A stretch of DNA of 61,070 nucleotides from Thalassospira sp. MCCC 1A01148 (GCF_001613795.1 NZ_LPVZ01000023.1:1-61070); one strand, 5' to 3'; positions 35,603 through 45,328 are shown, counted from the stretch's first letter. Notes: generated from the sequence alone by a model not told the origin. Numbers and translations: made by a program.

Positions 35603-35935
35603 ATGACACAGGACCCGACGCGTAGCAAAAGCCGTTTCATGATGGGCATGGAGCATGTTCTGCGTGAGATCAATCACGAGATCATCAGTCCGGCCATCCC
35701 TGACATGTCCGTTGAAAATGCCGTTCCTCTGATGATTACGGTTGCACGCCTGCGTGCGGAGTATCTGAAATTCGCTTTTCATCTTTGCGATGATCGGGCC
35801 GAAGAACACCCGACTGCCGAGGAACTGGCAAAGCTCAAGCATCTGCGCGAAAGTTTCCAGGAAATGCTGGCCGTGGCCAAAGAGCTCGAGCACTGCATTG
35901 ACCGCGGCTACATTGATCTTCCGACCAAAAAATAG
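35603..35935 (+). CDS. Small helical hypothetical protein, 110 residues
   Basis: I do not recognise this protein. It is predicted to be almost wholly helical, with a hydrophobic helix-forming core (AVPLMITVARLRAEYLKFAF) and a charged second half (ELAKLKHLRESFQEMLAVAKEL) able to form a coiled coil. There is no signal peptide or membrane span. It precedes a PAS-GGDEF gene by 180 bases in the same direction, so a link to cyclic di-GMP signalling is possible but untested. Confidence 0.7.
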   Translation: MTQDPTRSKSRFMMGMEHVLREINHEIISPAIPDMSVENAVPLMITVARLRAEYLKFAFHLCDDRAEEHPTAEELAKLKHLRESFQEMLAVAKELEHCIDRGYIDLPTKK

Positions 35936-36114
35936 CGATATACGGGTAAACATTCGCGTTTGATATCTGTACAACAAGAAAAATAATGACTTATTCTCGA
36001 GTATATGCAATGGGTTGCGCATAAATATACAAGACCGACTTAAAAGGTCTGATTTGGGGCATCACATAAAACGCGTATAAAGGGAGAGCGCTGCTTTGCA
36101 GCGCGCCGGGTGTC

Positions 36115-37767
36115 TTGTCAGTCAGTGCGGATGTGGTGGCAACTGCGGCGTTGTCACGTGATAGCCTTATTTTTCTTGATCCGGACGGCCTGAAGGTCGT
36201 GCATGTCAATGCTGCTGGGCAAAAGCACCTAGCTGATGCCAAGTCCGTCATGCGACCGGGCACAGAGATCAAGCAGCTCTTGGCCTATCTTGCCAAGAAT
36301 GGCGAATTTACTGATGGTGATGCGGTCGGAGCAGTGCGAAATGCCCTTGCTGCGATTTCGTCGGGCACGCATTCCGAACTTCCTGCTTTTCGTTTGGGCA
36401 AAATTCCATTCGTTTGGCACTGCGATGAAGGTCCGTCAGGGACGATTGCGCTTGTATTGCGCGATGTTGGCCGCGCACAGGAACTTGCCAAAGCGTTGGC
36501 GGATCACAAAACCTTTATCCAGCACCTGATTGATGTTTTGCCGACCCCGGTTTACCTCAAAAATCGCGACGGGGTACTTACCCGGTGTAACGGTGCCTTT
36601 GCGGAACTGTTCGGCCTTGGTACAGAGGACGCAATCGGCAAGAGAATGGCCGATTTCGCGCCGAAATCACTTGCCAAAACCGTTGGTGAACTCGAAGCCC
36701 CCTTGCGCGATAAAGAAGGTCAGGTCCGCGACGAGATCAGCTTTGCCATCGCCGATCAGGAATGCGTTGCCCTGTTTGCGGCTTCAACGCTTAAGGGGCC
36801 AAGCGGGGCGATCGCCGGTACCATTGGCTCGCTGATTGACGTGACCAGCTTGAAAAAGGCCCAGGCAGAAGTCGCCGAAGCGTCCCAGCGCCTGACGGAA
36901 CTGCTTGAAAGCGCGCCAATCGGGGTTGGGATTTCCAAACGCGATAGCGGTGTGTTCCGGTTCTTCAATACCACCTTTGCCAAAATGCTTGGTATCGAAG
37001 ACGAAAAGGAACCATCTGACGCCATTCTCCTTTCAGAGCGCTATCGTGAAAAGTCGCTCAAGGATATGGATGCGCTCGGTGAATTGCAGGATGTCGAAAT
37101 CCGCCTGCGCCGACCGAATATGGCAGATGCCCGTTGGCTCAAGACGTCAATTGAACCCCTGTCATTCGAAGGCGAAGAGGCCGTTCTTTGGTGGACCAGT
37201 GACATCACCAAGCAAAAACACGCCGCGCGCGAACTGCAAAACAAGGCCAACAACGATGAACTGACCGGGTTGGCCAACCGCGCGCGTTTCATGCAAAAAC
37301 TTGATCAGTGTGAAAATGTTCTGCGCGGGACAGATACCCCGGCGGCGATCTTTATTCTTGATCTTGATGGGTTCAAGCAGCTGAACGACACGCAAGGCCA
37401 TGCGGCTGGTGACTGGGTGCTTGTGGAAACCGGCAAGCGCCTGAAGCGTGCGGCGCGCCGGGCAGAAGAAGTTGCACGCCTTGGCGGCGACGAGTTCACC
37501 TTGCTGTTCTTGAATAAGGGTGGCGAAAAGGAAATGAGCGCGGTGGCCGATGCCATACTTGCCGAAATGAGCCAGCCATTTGTCTGGGAAGGACATGACT
37601 GCGGCATATCGGCCTCAATTGGATTGTCTGTATTTGACGGCGGCTCCTGCGATATGAGCGAGCAACTCCGCCGTGCCGACAAGGCAATGTACGAAGCCAA
37701 AGCAGCGGGCAAGGCGCAATATTGCCTTTATAGCCCGGCCTTGGAACCCGATCTTCATGGTGACTAA
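36115..37767 (+). CDS. Soluble PAS-PAS-GGDEF diguanylate cyclase
   Basis: A 550-residue protein with a PAS-like N-terminus (about 15-120), two further PAS domains (about 130-245 and 265-375) and a GGDEF domain (about 385-545). The active site RLGGDEFT is intact, but the RxxD inhibitory site is RAEE, so product inhibition may be absent, unlike the cyclase at 5297-6610. No membrane segment is seen. The start is uncertain: TTG at 36115 has a weak ribosome site, GTG at 36133 or 36136 are alternatives. Confidence 0.85.
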   Translation: MSVSADVVATAALSRDSLIFLDPDGLKVVHVNAAGQKHLADAKSVMRPGTEIKQLLAYLAKNGEFTDGDAVGAVRNALAAISSGTHSELPAFRLGKIPFVWHCDEGPSGTIALVLRDVGRAQELAKALADHKTFIQHLIDVLPTPVYLKNRDGVLTRCNGAFAELFGLGTEDAIGKRMADFAPKSLAKTVGELEAPLRDKEGQVRDEISFAIADQECVALFAASTLKGPSGAIAGTIGSLIDVTSLKKAQAEVAEASQRLTELLESAPIGVGISKRDSGVFRFFNTTFAKMLGIEDEKEPSDAILLSERYREKSLKDMDALGELQDVEIRLRRPNMADARWLKTSIEPLSFEGEEAVLWWTSDITKQKHAARELQNKANNDELTGLANRARFMQKLDQCENVLRGTDTPAAIFILDLDGFKQLNDTQGHAAGDWVLVETGKRLKRAARRAEEVARLGGDEFTLLFLNKGGEKEMSAVADAILAEMSQPFVWEGHDCGISASIGLSVFDGGSCDMSEQLRRADKAMYEAKAAGKAQYCLYSPALEPDLHGD

Positions 37768-37819
37768 ACTGGTATCTACTCTGTGATGCCAGACTGTCGG
37801 CATTGTGGCATCGGTGGCA

Positions 37820-39580
37820 TCAATCCGGCGTTACGCCGAGCGCGTCAAACAACGGCGCAAGGTCCTTTGTAAACGGACGCCAACGTTCAACACTACTGTT
37901 GTAAATCGGTTGGCGGACTTCTAACGCGCTGTGCGTGCGGACTTCACGCTTTGTGTTGTGAAATTCTAGGCACGCGTCCTGCCATTCCAGTCCCAGAAAT
38001 TCAAGTAACCGATTGGTTTGACTTTCTTGATCAGCCACCACTTTTTCGTAGTCGACCGTAAGATATTGTTGTGACGGTACGACCTGTTCCCAGTGGTTCA
38101 TCAAGCCTTGATAAGCGACATAGAAACGTCCGATTTCGGCAAGGTCGCAAAGGTAGCTGTGGCCATCGCCAAAGAAATGGGTGAAACAGGAAAATGCGGT
38201 GTCAATTGGGTCGCGACGGGAATGAATGAACTTCGAGTTGGGGAACGCCATGGCTAGTAAGCCAACCGAAACAAAGTTGCCCAGCATCTTGTCGACAACA
38301 TAGCGCGGTTTGTTGTTCCCCGTCGTGATTTCTGGCGGCAGTTTGCGGGCAACTTCCTCGCGATAGGCATTTGCAAAAGCCTTAAGGCGCGGGGTATCCC
38401 TCAGAAAGGCTGTATGTTGTGGCAGGGAAGGAAACAGTTGACCGTATAGCCGTTTCTGCAATGCCGGGATCGTGCGAATTTCACCCACACCGAACACATC
38501 GCTATGACTGTCCAGGATGCGTTCCAGAAGGCTCGACCCGCAGCGTGGGACCCCAACGATAAAGATGAATTGCTGCGCGTCTTCCGGCTCGTCGGAAAGC
38601 ATGTTTTCGCGGATTATCTCCGGGGTAAAGAATTCAGGCATATTGCGCAGATAACCAAGAGACTTTTCTTCATCATAGTTCAAATTGTCGCGCTGGATTT
38701 TATTGGCCTTGAAGTAGTTCTCCATCGCTTTCGTTCCGTCGCCCTGATGCATGTAGGCTTCACCCAATGCATAATGCAGGTGCTGGAGATCCTTGCTCGA
38801 TAGTTTGGCCTTCTTGGTCTTGAGCAGGTTGTGGATTGCCTTGAAGTCATCGGCTGTGAATTTCTTCAGCGTTGCAAGGGCTGTCCAGGCGCGCGCGAAA
38901 TACTTCGTCGTCTTGATTGCGTCGCGAATGGCTTTTTCACAGCCCTCAGAATCCCCCATGGCCTTGAGGTGATCAGCCCGTTTCATCAATATGCTGGCAA
39001 TCTCCTGAGGCGTCGGGCGACGGACAACATGGGTTGGCGGGTTTGTGGATGCGGCTTGTGCTGCTTGCAAAGCCTGCTCAAACAGTTGGTCTGCCTGTTT
39101 TGGTTGCGGCGACCCTGCCACGGATGATGCATAGATTTCCCATGTTTGCCAGTTCCCTGGATTTTCAGCGATCACATGGTTGAATAATTTGACACCCTGA
39201 TCAAAGAAGCCGTTATGAATCAGGACGCTCGCGAGTTGTGTCTTGATTTTCGGGTCATTCTGATCACGTTTCATCGCAACTGCCAGAACGTTTTGCGCTT
39301 CGATGTTCATGTTCTGTGAACGCAAGAATTGTGCGAAGTCGAGGAAGTACAGGTTTTTGGCATTCTGTGCCTTGCAGGCAAGCTCAAGATGTTTGAGTGC
39401 CTGTGCGGTATTGCCCTGACGTTCAAGAATACCGGCAAAGAAGTGCAGTATGGGGCCGTCGCTGGCGTCGTTGCGCAGGTATTGCTGGCAAAGTTCGTGG
39501 GCTTCTTTTGCCTTCCCCGCATTCCAAAGCTTTTGGGCGTTCTGCAGAACTTTCTGGGCCGTTTGCTGTGTCGCGGTCAT
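37820..39580 (-). CDS. TPR-sulfotransferase (pair 2, second gene)
   Basis: A 586-residue protein: TPR repeats in residues 1-310 (for example HFFAGILERQGNTAQALKHL) and a sulfotransferase domain from about 335. The phosphosulfate loop is FIVGVPRCGSSL, the putative catalytic Glu is in FGVGEIRTIP, the 3-prime-phosphate site is SRRDPIDTAFSCF, and the family ending ALEVRQPIYNSSVERW is present. The Cys in PRCGSS distinguishes it and its neighbour from the pair at 28-31.6 kb. The start overlaps the upstream gene by 4 bases (ATGA), so the two are translationally coupled. The substrate is unknown. Confidence 0.88.
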   Translation of the reverse strand: MTATQQTAQKVLQNAQKLWNAGKAKEAHELCQQYLRNDASDGPILHFFAGILERQGNTAQALKHLELACKAQNAKNLYFLDFAQFLRSQNMNIEAQNVLAVAMKRDQNDPKIKTQLASVLIHNGFFDQGVKLFNHVIAENPGNWQTWEIYASSVAGSPQPKQADQLFEQALQAAQAASTNPPTHVVRRPTPQEIASILMKRADHLKAMGDSEGCEKAIRDAIKTTKYFARAWTALATLKKFTADDFKAIHNLLKTKKAKLSSKDLQHLHYALGEAYMHQGDGTKAMENYFKANKIQRDNLNYDEEKSLGYLRNMPEFFTPEIIRENMLSDEPEDAQQFIFIVGVPRCGSSLLERILDSHSDVFGVGEIRTIPALQKRLYGQLFPSLPQHTAFLRDTPRLKAFANAYREEVARKLPPEITTGNNKPRYVVDKMLGNFVSVGLLAMAFPNSKFIHSRRDPIDTAFSCFTHFFGDGHSYLCDLAEIGRFYVAYQGLMNHWEQVVPSQQYLTVDYEKVVADQESQTNRLLEFLGLEWQDACLEFHNTKREVRTHSALEVRQPIYNSSVERWRPFTKDLAPLFDALGVTPD

Positions 39581-41352
39581 CTGTTGTCCTTTTCGGGCGC
39601 TTCGACGCCAAGGGCTGTGAGTAAAGGTTGGATATAGGGGGCGTAGGGTTTCCAGCGTTCAACGCTGGTTTGATAGATGCCCTGACGAACCTGCGCGGCA
39701 CTCGCGGTTCGGACCAAACGTTCCGTCTTGTGGAAGTCAAGCACGGCATCATTCCAGGGCAGGCCCAGAAATTCGATCAGTCTGCGGGCTTCAGGTTCGA
39801 TATCGGCGACGAGATCTTCGTAGTCTACCTCGATAAATCGGTCCTTGGGTAACACAGCGCGCCAATGTGCCATCAGGTCTTCATAAGCGCGATAGTAATG
39901 ACCCAGCTCGGTTTGGTCGTAGGCGTAGACTTGCAGATTGGCGAAGCGCTTGGAATAGCACGACAGGCACGTATCCACCGGGTTGCGGCGGCAATGAATG
40001 ATCTTGGCGCCGGGCACCGAAAGCAGAATCAAGCCAGCCCAAGCGAAGTTCCCCAGCATCTTGTCGATAATGATTTTGGTCGTTGACGACGCCGTTAACA
40101 TCGCATGGACTTCGTCGCGATAAAGCTTCGCAAGTTCCGTCAGCATGGCCTGATTTCTGATCTTGGTATGGTCTTCGGGCTGACTGGGGAAGGTGGTGCC
40201 AAACAGCCGATCCTTGTATTTCGGCAAGCTGCGCAATTCGCCGGTGGGCAGCGTTTCGGGATGGCTGCCAAGAATTTGCTCCGTGAGGGTGCTGCCACAG
40301 CGGGGCATGCCCACGATAAATGCGTGGTCCGGGCCTTCACCGGTCTTTTCCGGCAGGTTTTCAAACAGTGTGGCTGGAAAGTAGTCTGCTATTGCGCGTA
40401 CGCGTTCGCAGGCATTTTTTGAATCATAGGCCTTTCGCGTGGGGGTATCCTTGGCAAAATCCTGACGACGCAACGCATTGGCGCGATCAAGGTGAAAAAT
40501 CGCCTGTTTGGGATTCTTGCTATCGATATAGGCCTTGCCCAGCGCAAAGCCGATCATTTCGCGGTCAACTTTGGCCAGCTTATCCTCATTTGCAAGGATA
40601 TCGGCCATTGCCGCGATTTCGGGACTGTCAGGCTTAAATATCGTCACATCTGCAAGATCATGCCATGCACGTCCCGACTTGGGGTTCTCGTCAATTGCTT
40701 TTCGGAAGTATTCCGCAGCACCGTCAAGATCACCCATATGACGTTTCGCTTCACCGATCTGAAGCAAGTTGCTGATCCGGCGATCCGGTTCATCCGGGGC
40801 GAGTTCTTCTGCGCGACCAAGATATTGCAGTGCTTCGCGCACACGTCCAACCTTGATAAGTGCCGATCCAAGATTGGTAAGTGCGCCCCAGTCATTGGGA
40901 GCGAGATCAACAGCCTTCTCGAGGATCGCTATGCCCTGGGTAATGTGGTCACCCTGAATGAGGTAGACGCCAAGGTCACTGTAAGTCTGGGCATGCGTGG
41001 GAAATTTCCGGATAGCCGCAAACAAGATTTGTTGCACCAGATCATACCGCTTGCTTGCAGCAAAAATACCAGCCAGCTCACGGAAATATTCAATTTTTGT
41101 GTCGGGCAGGTTGCAGGCAGTCTGCAGGACTTTTGCCGCTTCATTCAGATTGCCCGTCGCACGGTAAATTTGGGCAAGAATCAGATGGGCAGCACCATAA
41201 TCCGGAACCAGTGCCAGTGCCTGTCGCGCATGTTCAAGAGCGTCACCCGCCTTGCCTGACGCCAATGCGCTTTGCGCGGCATGGATCAGTTTGTCGGCCT
41301 TTTGGCGATTGCGCTTTTCCGCGAAACTGGGCTTGGACGCTGCCTTGCTCAT
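39577..41352 (-). CDS. TPR-sulfotransferase (pair 2, first gene)
   Basis: A 591-residue paralogue of the downstream protein. TPR repeats fill residues 20-320, with clear motifs such as GALTNLGSALIKVGRVREAL and AAHLILAQIYRATGNLNEAA. The sulfotransferase part has FIVGMPRCGSTL near residue 348, TGELRSLP as the base position and CRRNPVDTCLSCY as the 3-prime-phosphate site. A lysine-rich N-terminus and no signal peptide place it in the cytoplasm. It starts the coupled minus-strand pair, 138 bases from the end of glnA. Confidence 0.9.
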   Translation of the reverse strand: MSKAASKPSFAEKRNRQKADKLIHAAQSALASGKAGDALEHARQALALVPDYGAAHLILAQIYRATGNLNEAAKVLQTACNLPDTKIEYFRELAGIFAASKRYDLVQQILFAAIRKFPTHAQTYSDLGVYLIQGDHITQGIAILEKAVDLAPNDWGALTNLGSALIKVGRVREALQYLGRAEELAPDEPDRRISNLLQIGEAKRHMGDLDGAAEYFRKAIDENPKSGRAWHDLADVTIFKPDSPEIAAMADILANEDKLAKVDREMIGFALGKAYIDSKNPKQAIFHLDRANALRRQDFAKDTPTRKAYDSKNACERVRAIADYFPATLFENLPEKTGEGPDHAFIVGMPRCGSTLTEQILGSHPETLPTGELRSLPKYKDRLFGTTFPSQPEDHTKIRNQAMLTELAKLYRDEVHAMLTASSTTKIIIDKMLGNFAWAGLILLSVPGAKIIHCRRNPVDTCLSCYSKRFANLQVYAYDQTELGHYYRAYEDLMAHWRAVLPKDRFIEVDYEDLVADIEPEARRLIEFLGLPWNDAVLDFHKTERLVRTASAAQVRQGIYQTSVERWKPYAPYIQPLLTALGVEAPEKDNR

Positions 41353-41432
41353 GGAGATGATTAAATCCTGATACGAAAGATCAGGTCAACCTTAAGCGCA
41401 AGGGGTAAGCAAACTGTTTAAGCGGAAACGAA

Positions 41433-41460
41433 AAACGCCCGGCCAACCGGCCGGGCGTTT
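41433..41460 (-). terminator. Terminator of glnA
   Basis: A perfect 12-bp stem (41433-41444 with 41449-41460) with an AACC loop ends in GTTTTTCG on the minus strand, 30 bases past the glnA stop. Confidence 0.92.
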
Positions 41461-41489
41461 CCCGTAAGCATGGTCTTCCAAAAGGAAGA

Positions 41490-42899
41490 TTATGCGCTGT
41501 AGTACATGTCGAACTCGACCGGGTGCGGAGCCTGTTCGAAGCGAATGACTTCTTCCATTTTGAGCTCGATGTAAGCTTCAATCAGGTCGTCGGTCATGAC
41601 GTCGCCTTTTTTCAGGAACTCACGGTCTGCATCGAGGCTTTCAAGAGCTTCACGCAGCGAGCCGCAAACGGTCGGAACTTCTTTGAGCTCTTCCGGCGGA
41701 AGGTCATAGAGGTTTTTGTCCATTGCTTCGCCCGGGTGGATCTTGTTCTCGATACCGTCAAGGCCAGCCATCAGCATCGCGGTGAAGGCGAGGTACGGGT
41801 TGGCCATCGCATCCGGGAAGCGGATCTCGACACGCTTGCCTTTCGGCGATGCGGTGTACGGGATACGGCAGGATGCAGAACGGTTACGTGCAGAATATGC
41901 CAGCAGAACCGGTGCTTCAAAGCCCGGGACCAGACGCTTGTAGGAGTTGGTCGACGGGTTGGTGAAGGCGTTCAGAGCCTTGGCATGCTTGATGATGCCA
42001 CCGATGTAGTACAGGGCGGTGTCAGACAGGTCAGCATAGCCGTTACCTGCGAACAGCGGCTTGCCTTCGTGCCAGATCGACTGGTGGGTATGCATGCCCG
42101 AACCGTTGTCACCGAAGATCGGCTTCGGCATGAAGGTTGCGGTCTTGCCATACTGGTGTGCAACCATCTGGATGCAGTACTTGTAGATCTGGATGGCGTC
42201 GGCATGTTCGATCAGGGTGCCGAATGCGATACCCAGTTCGTGCTGCGACGGAGCAACTTCGTGGTGGTGCTTTTCGCAACGCACGCCCATTTCGTTGATG
42301 TAGTTGACCATTTCGGCACGGATGTCGTTTGCCGAGTCAACCGGCGGGACCGGGAAGTAACCACCCTTCGGACCCGGACGGTGGCCGCGGTTGCCGCCTT
42401 CGAATTCGGTGCCGGTGTTGTACGGACCTTCTTCGGAGTCAAGCGCGTACGCCATGCTCTCCTGCGAGGTGCTCCAACGGACGTCGTCGAACAGGAAGAA
42501 TTCCGGCTCTGCGCCGAAGAATGCGGTGTCGCCGATGCCAGCCGACTTCATGTAAGCCAGTGCGCGTTTCGCGGTCGAACGCGGGCAACGCTCGTAACCC
42601 TGGCCGGTGGCCGGTTCGATAACGTCGCAGAACAGGATCAGGCAAGGCTGAGCGGTGAACGGATCAACAACAGCGGTTGCCGGATCCGGCATCAGAATCA
42701 TGTCAGATTCGTTGATGTCTTTCCAACCGGCGATCGACGAACCGTCGAACATGATGCCGTCAACAAAGACGTCTTCGTCGATCGTGCAGATATCCTGCGC
42801 GGTGTGCTGCCATTTACCTTTGGAATCGGTAAAGCGCAGATCGACAAACTGGATGCCTTTTTCTTTGATCAGATTAAGTACAGAAGCAGCGTCAGACAT
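41490..42899 (-). CDS. glnA: Glutamine synthetase type I
   Basis: A 469-residue type I glutamine synthetase, which makes glutamine from glutamate, ammonia and ATP. Signatures include [39 protein letters not shown] and the [18 protein letters not shown] segment. The Tyr in [11 protein letters not shown] is the adenylylation site, so the enzyme should be controlled by GlnE and PII. It follows glnB by 62 bases and forms the usual glnBA operon of alphaproteobacteria. Confidence 0.97.
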   Translation of the reverse strand: MSDAASVLNLIKEKGIQFVDLRFTDSKGKWQHTAQDICTIDEDVFVDGIMFDGSSIAGWKDINESDMILMPDPATAVVDPFTAQPCLILFCDVIEPATGQGYERCPRSTAKRALAYMKSAGIGDTAFFGAEPEFFLFDDVRWSTSQESMAYALDSEEGPYNTGTEFEGGNRGHRPGPKGGYFPVPPVDSANDIRAEMVNYINEMGVRCEKHHHEVAPSQHELGIAFGTLIEHADAIQIYKYCIQMVAHQYGKTATFMPKPIFGDNGSGMHTHQSIWHEGKPLFAGNGYADLSDTALYYIGGIIKHAKALNAFTNPSTNSYKRLVPGFEAPVLLAYSARNRSASCRIPYTASPKGKRVEIRFPDAMANPYLAFTAMLMAGLDGIENKIHPGEAMDKNLYDLPPEELKEVPTVCGSLREALESLDADREFLKKGDVMTDDLIEAYIELKMEEVIRFEQAPHPVEFDMYYSA

Positions 42900-42961
42900 G
42901 ATGCAACCCTTTAAAACTCATAAACAGTTACCGTATGGTGTTCTTAGCGTGGCGTGACCGA

Positions 42962-43366
<405 letters not shown>

Positions 43367-43370
43367 CTAT

Positions 43371-43386
43371 TGCACGGACCATGCCA
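43371..43386 (-). promoter_or_regulatory. Sigma-54-type promoter upstream of glnB
   Basis: On the minus strand the hexadecamer TGGCATGGTCCGTGCA fits the sigma-54 consensus TGGCACR-N4-TTGCW with the invariant GG and GC elements and correct spacing (one change in each half). It ends about 70 bases before the glnB start, where an RpoN promoter is expected for an NtrC-controlled glnBA operon. Confidence 0.7.
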
Positions 43387-43689
43387 GTTTTTACCGGCCA
43401 CGGCATTCTAAGGATTCTCGTTGCGAAAACCCAGCAAAACCCATGAAATTTTTACGATTTTCCACCTTGTCGCTGACTGCGTTTTAGGCAAGATGTTCAA
43501 AAAATATGCAAATGACCGATTTGACAGGCACGTGGGGGCATTTGATTGGTTCCGGACTTGCCAATCGGGGGCCATCATGCAACAGGATTTTCTATGAAAG
43601 GGTTCTATCAGATGCGAAAATGTGCACGATGATCGGGACTCGACCGGAGGCCACCATCCGGTGAACGACCATAATATAAAGGACGCCTC
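43387..43689. other. Intergenic region between glnB and an aminotransferase gene
   Basis: About 300 bases with no plausible coding frame. The end nearest the aminotransferase has an AATATAAAGGA stretch, whose AAAGGA acts as its ribosome site. The part next to glnB would hold NtrC binding sites for the sigma-54-type promoter, but none could be named with confidence. Confidence 0.4.
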
Positions 43690-44862
43690 ATGACCGAATT
43701 TGTCGGCAATCCGCTTTTCGCTTCTGGCGGGATTACAATCTTTGAAGTGATGAATGAGCTGGCCCTGAAGCACAAGGCCATCAATCTGGGGCAGGGCGCG
43801 CCAGATGAAGACGGCCCGGCCGATATCCGCGAGGTCGCGGCAAAATCACTGACCGATATGTCCAACCAATACCCGCCTTTGGCCGGTGTTCCGGAATTGC
43901 TTCAGGCGGTTGCCGATCACAACAAACGGTTTTATGGAATCGAGGTTGACCCCAAGAAAGAAGTGCTGGTCTCGGTCGGTGCGACCGAAGGTCTGGCCGA
44001 TGTCATCCTTGGTCTGGTTGCACCGGGCGATGAAGTCATCCTGATCGAGCCGCTTTATGACAGCTACCTGCCGATGGTGAAACTGGCAGGCGGCATCCCC
44101 AAGCTGGTGCGTGTGACCCCGCCGGAATGGGAGCTGCCGCGCGAAGAGCTTGAAGCCGCGTTTTCCGACAAAACCAAGCTGATCTTGCTCAATTCGCCGC
44201 AAAACCCGTGCTCTAAAGTCTATCGCGAAGACGAGCTGCAATTCATCGCCGATCTGTGCATCAAGCATGACGTGATCGCGCTGTGTGACGAGGTTTACGA
44301 GCATCTTGTCTTTGACGGGCGCAAGCATACACCTTTGATGACCCTGCCCGGGATGCATGAACGCACCGTGCGCATTGGATCAGCCGGCAAGACCTTTTCG
44401 CTGACGGGGTGGAAGATCGGCTATATTACGGCCTGCGCCAAACTGATGGAGCCGATCAAGAAGGCGCATCAGTTCCTTGTCTTTACCGTATCACCCGCCC
44501 TTCAGCATGGCGTGGCATTCGGCCTGAACAAGGACGACGCCTATTTCGAGAACTTCACCGCCGAAATGGAAGCCAAGCGCAATTACCTGATGAAGGGGCT
44601 GAAGGAGGTCGGGTTTGACGTGCTCGATTCCCAGGGCACTTACTTCATCACCTGTGATTTCCGTCCGCTTGGCTATGACTGCGATGATGTCGAGTTTTGC
44701 CAGATCATGATCAAGGAAGCAGGCGTGGTGGCGATCCCCGTCTCGGCCTTCTATCAGGGTGAAGATGGCGGGGTGCGCAACTTCGTGCGGTTCTGCTTCT
44801 GCAAGGACGAAGCCAAAATGGACGAAGCGATTGCACGGATGAAAAAGGCTTTTGCCAAGTAA
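43690..44862 (+). CDS. Class I/II PLP-dependent aminotransferase
   Basis: A 390-residue PLP aminotransferase of fold type I. The PLP lysine lies in SAGKTFSLTGWKIGY, the cofactor Asp in VIALCDEVYEHLVFD, and the substrate-contacting LLNSPQNPCSKVY and the C-terminal arginine region NFVRFCFCKDE are present. It resembles the methionine/kynurenine/glutamine aminotransferase group (YbdL, KAT). AAAGGA lies 8 bases upstream of the ATG. The amino donor and keto acid are not fixed by these residues. Confidence 0.92.
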   Translation: MTEFVGNPLFASGGITIFEVMNELALKHKAINLGQGAPDEDGPADIREVAAKSLTDMSNQYPPLAGVPELLQAVADHNKRFYGIEVDPKKEVLVSVGATEGLADVILGLVAPGDEVILIEPLYDSYLPMVKLAGGIPKLVRVTPPEWELPREELEAAFSDKTKLILLNSPQNPCSKVYREDELQFIADLCIKHDVIALCDEVYEHLVFDGRKHTPLMTLPGMHERTVRIGSAGKTFSLTGWKIGYITACAKLMEPIKKAHQFLVFTVSPALQHGVAFGLNKDDAYFENFTAEMEAKRNYLMKGLKEVGFDVLDSQGTYFITCDFRPLGYDCDDVEFCQIMIKEAGVVAIPVSAFYQGEDGGVRNFVRFCFCKDEAKMDEAIARMKKAFAK

Positions 44863-44927
44863 ATTTTGCGATGTTTCGCAACGAAAGCTGGCAATAAGAC
44901 AGTTTGCTGTTCCTGCACCAGCATAAG

Positions 44928-44957
44928 ACGGGCCGACATTTTTTAATGTCGGCCCGT
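44928..44957. terminator. Bidirectional terminator, aminotransferase/rhodanese
   Basis: A perfect 13-bp stem (44928-44940 with 44945-44957) with a TTTT loop lies between convergent genes. Flanking T-rich bases on both strands are weak, but the position and stem stability support termination of both. Confidence 0.82.
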
Positions 44958-44977
44958 TCTGGTTGCGCGAAGGGAGA

Positions 44978-45328
44978 TCAGGCGGTTTGTTCAAGTGCGC
45001 CTTGCCCCTGAAGCGGGAGGCCCGCCTCGCGCCAGTCACTTTTGCCTTCGTGGTAATCCCGCACATTGCTGTAACCAAGCTTGGTCAGCGCCATCCGGGC
45101 GATGCCGGAGTTCTTGCACGGACCATTGGCGCAATAAACAACAATCGGTGAATGCAAATCGGGCAGGATCTGCTTCACGTTTTCATCAATGGCGTCATGG
45201 GGAATGTTGATCGCGCCGGGCAGGTGGGCATCAACATAATACCGCGCCGGAAGCGCTTCGATCAGGGTGGGTGCGTTGGCGGTGCCAAGGGCGGCCTTGA
45301 GTTCGTCACGGGTGATTGTGTTGCTCAT
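44978..45328 (-). CDS. Single-domain rhodanese
   Basis: A 116-residue rhodanese. The active-site loop is VYCANGPCKNSG with the catalytic Cys in the expected place, and the domain starts TRDELKAALGTANAPTLIEAL. It would carry a persulfide sulfur for sulfur transfer or cyanide detoxification. The ATG at 45328 has GGAGA upstream; longer upstream reading lacks support. It is divergent from a LysR gene, which is the probable regulator. Confidence 0.9.
   Translation of the reverse strand: MSNTITRDELKAALGTANAPTLIEALPARYYVDAHLPGAINIPHDAIDENVKQILPDLHSPIVVYCANGPCKNSGIARMALTKLGYSNVRDYHEGKSDWREAGLPLQGQGALEQTA

Noticed and set aside
41523..42914. A 463-residue frame on the plus strand opposite glnA
   Set aside because: The minus strand encodes a complete glutamine synthetase. 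The antisense product lacks known motifs.
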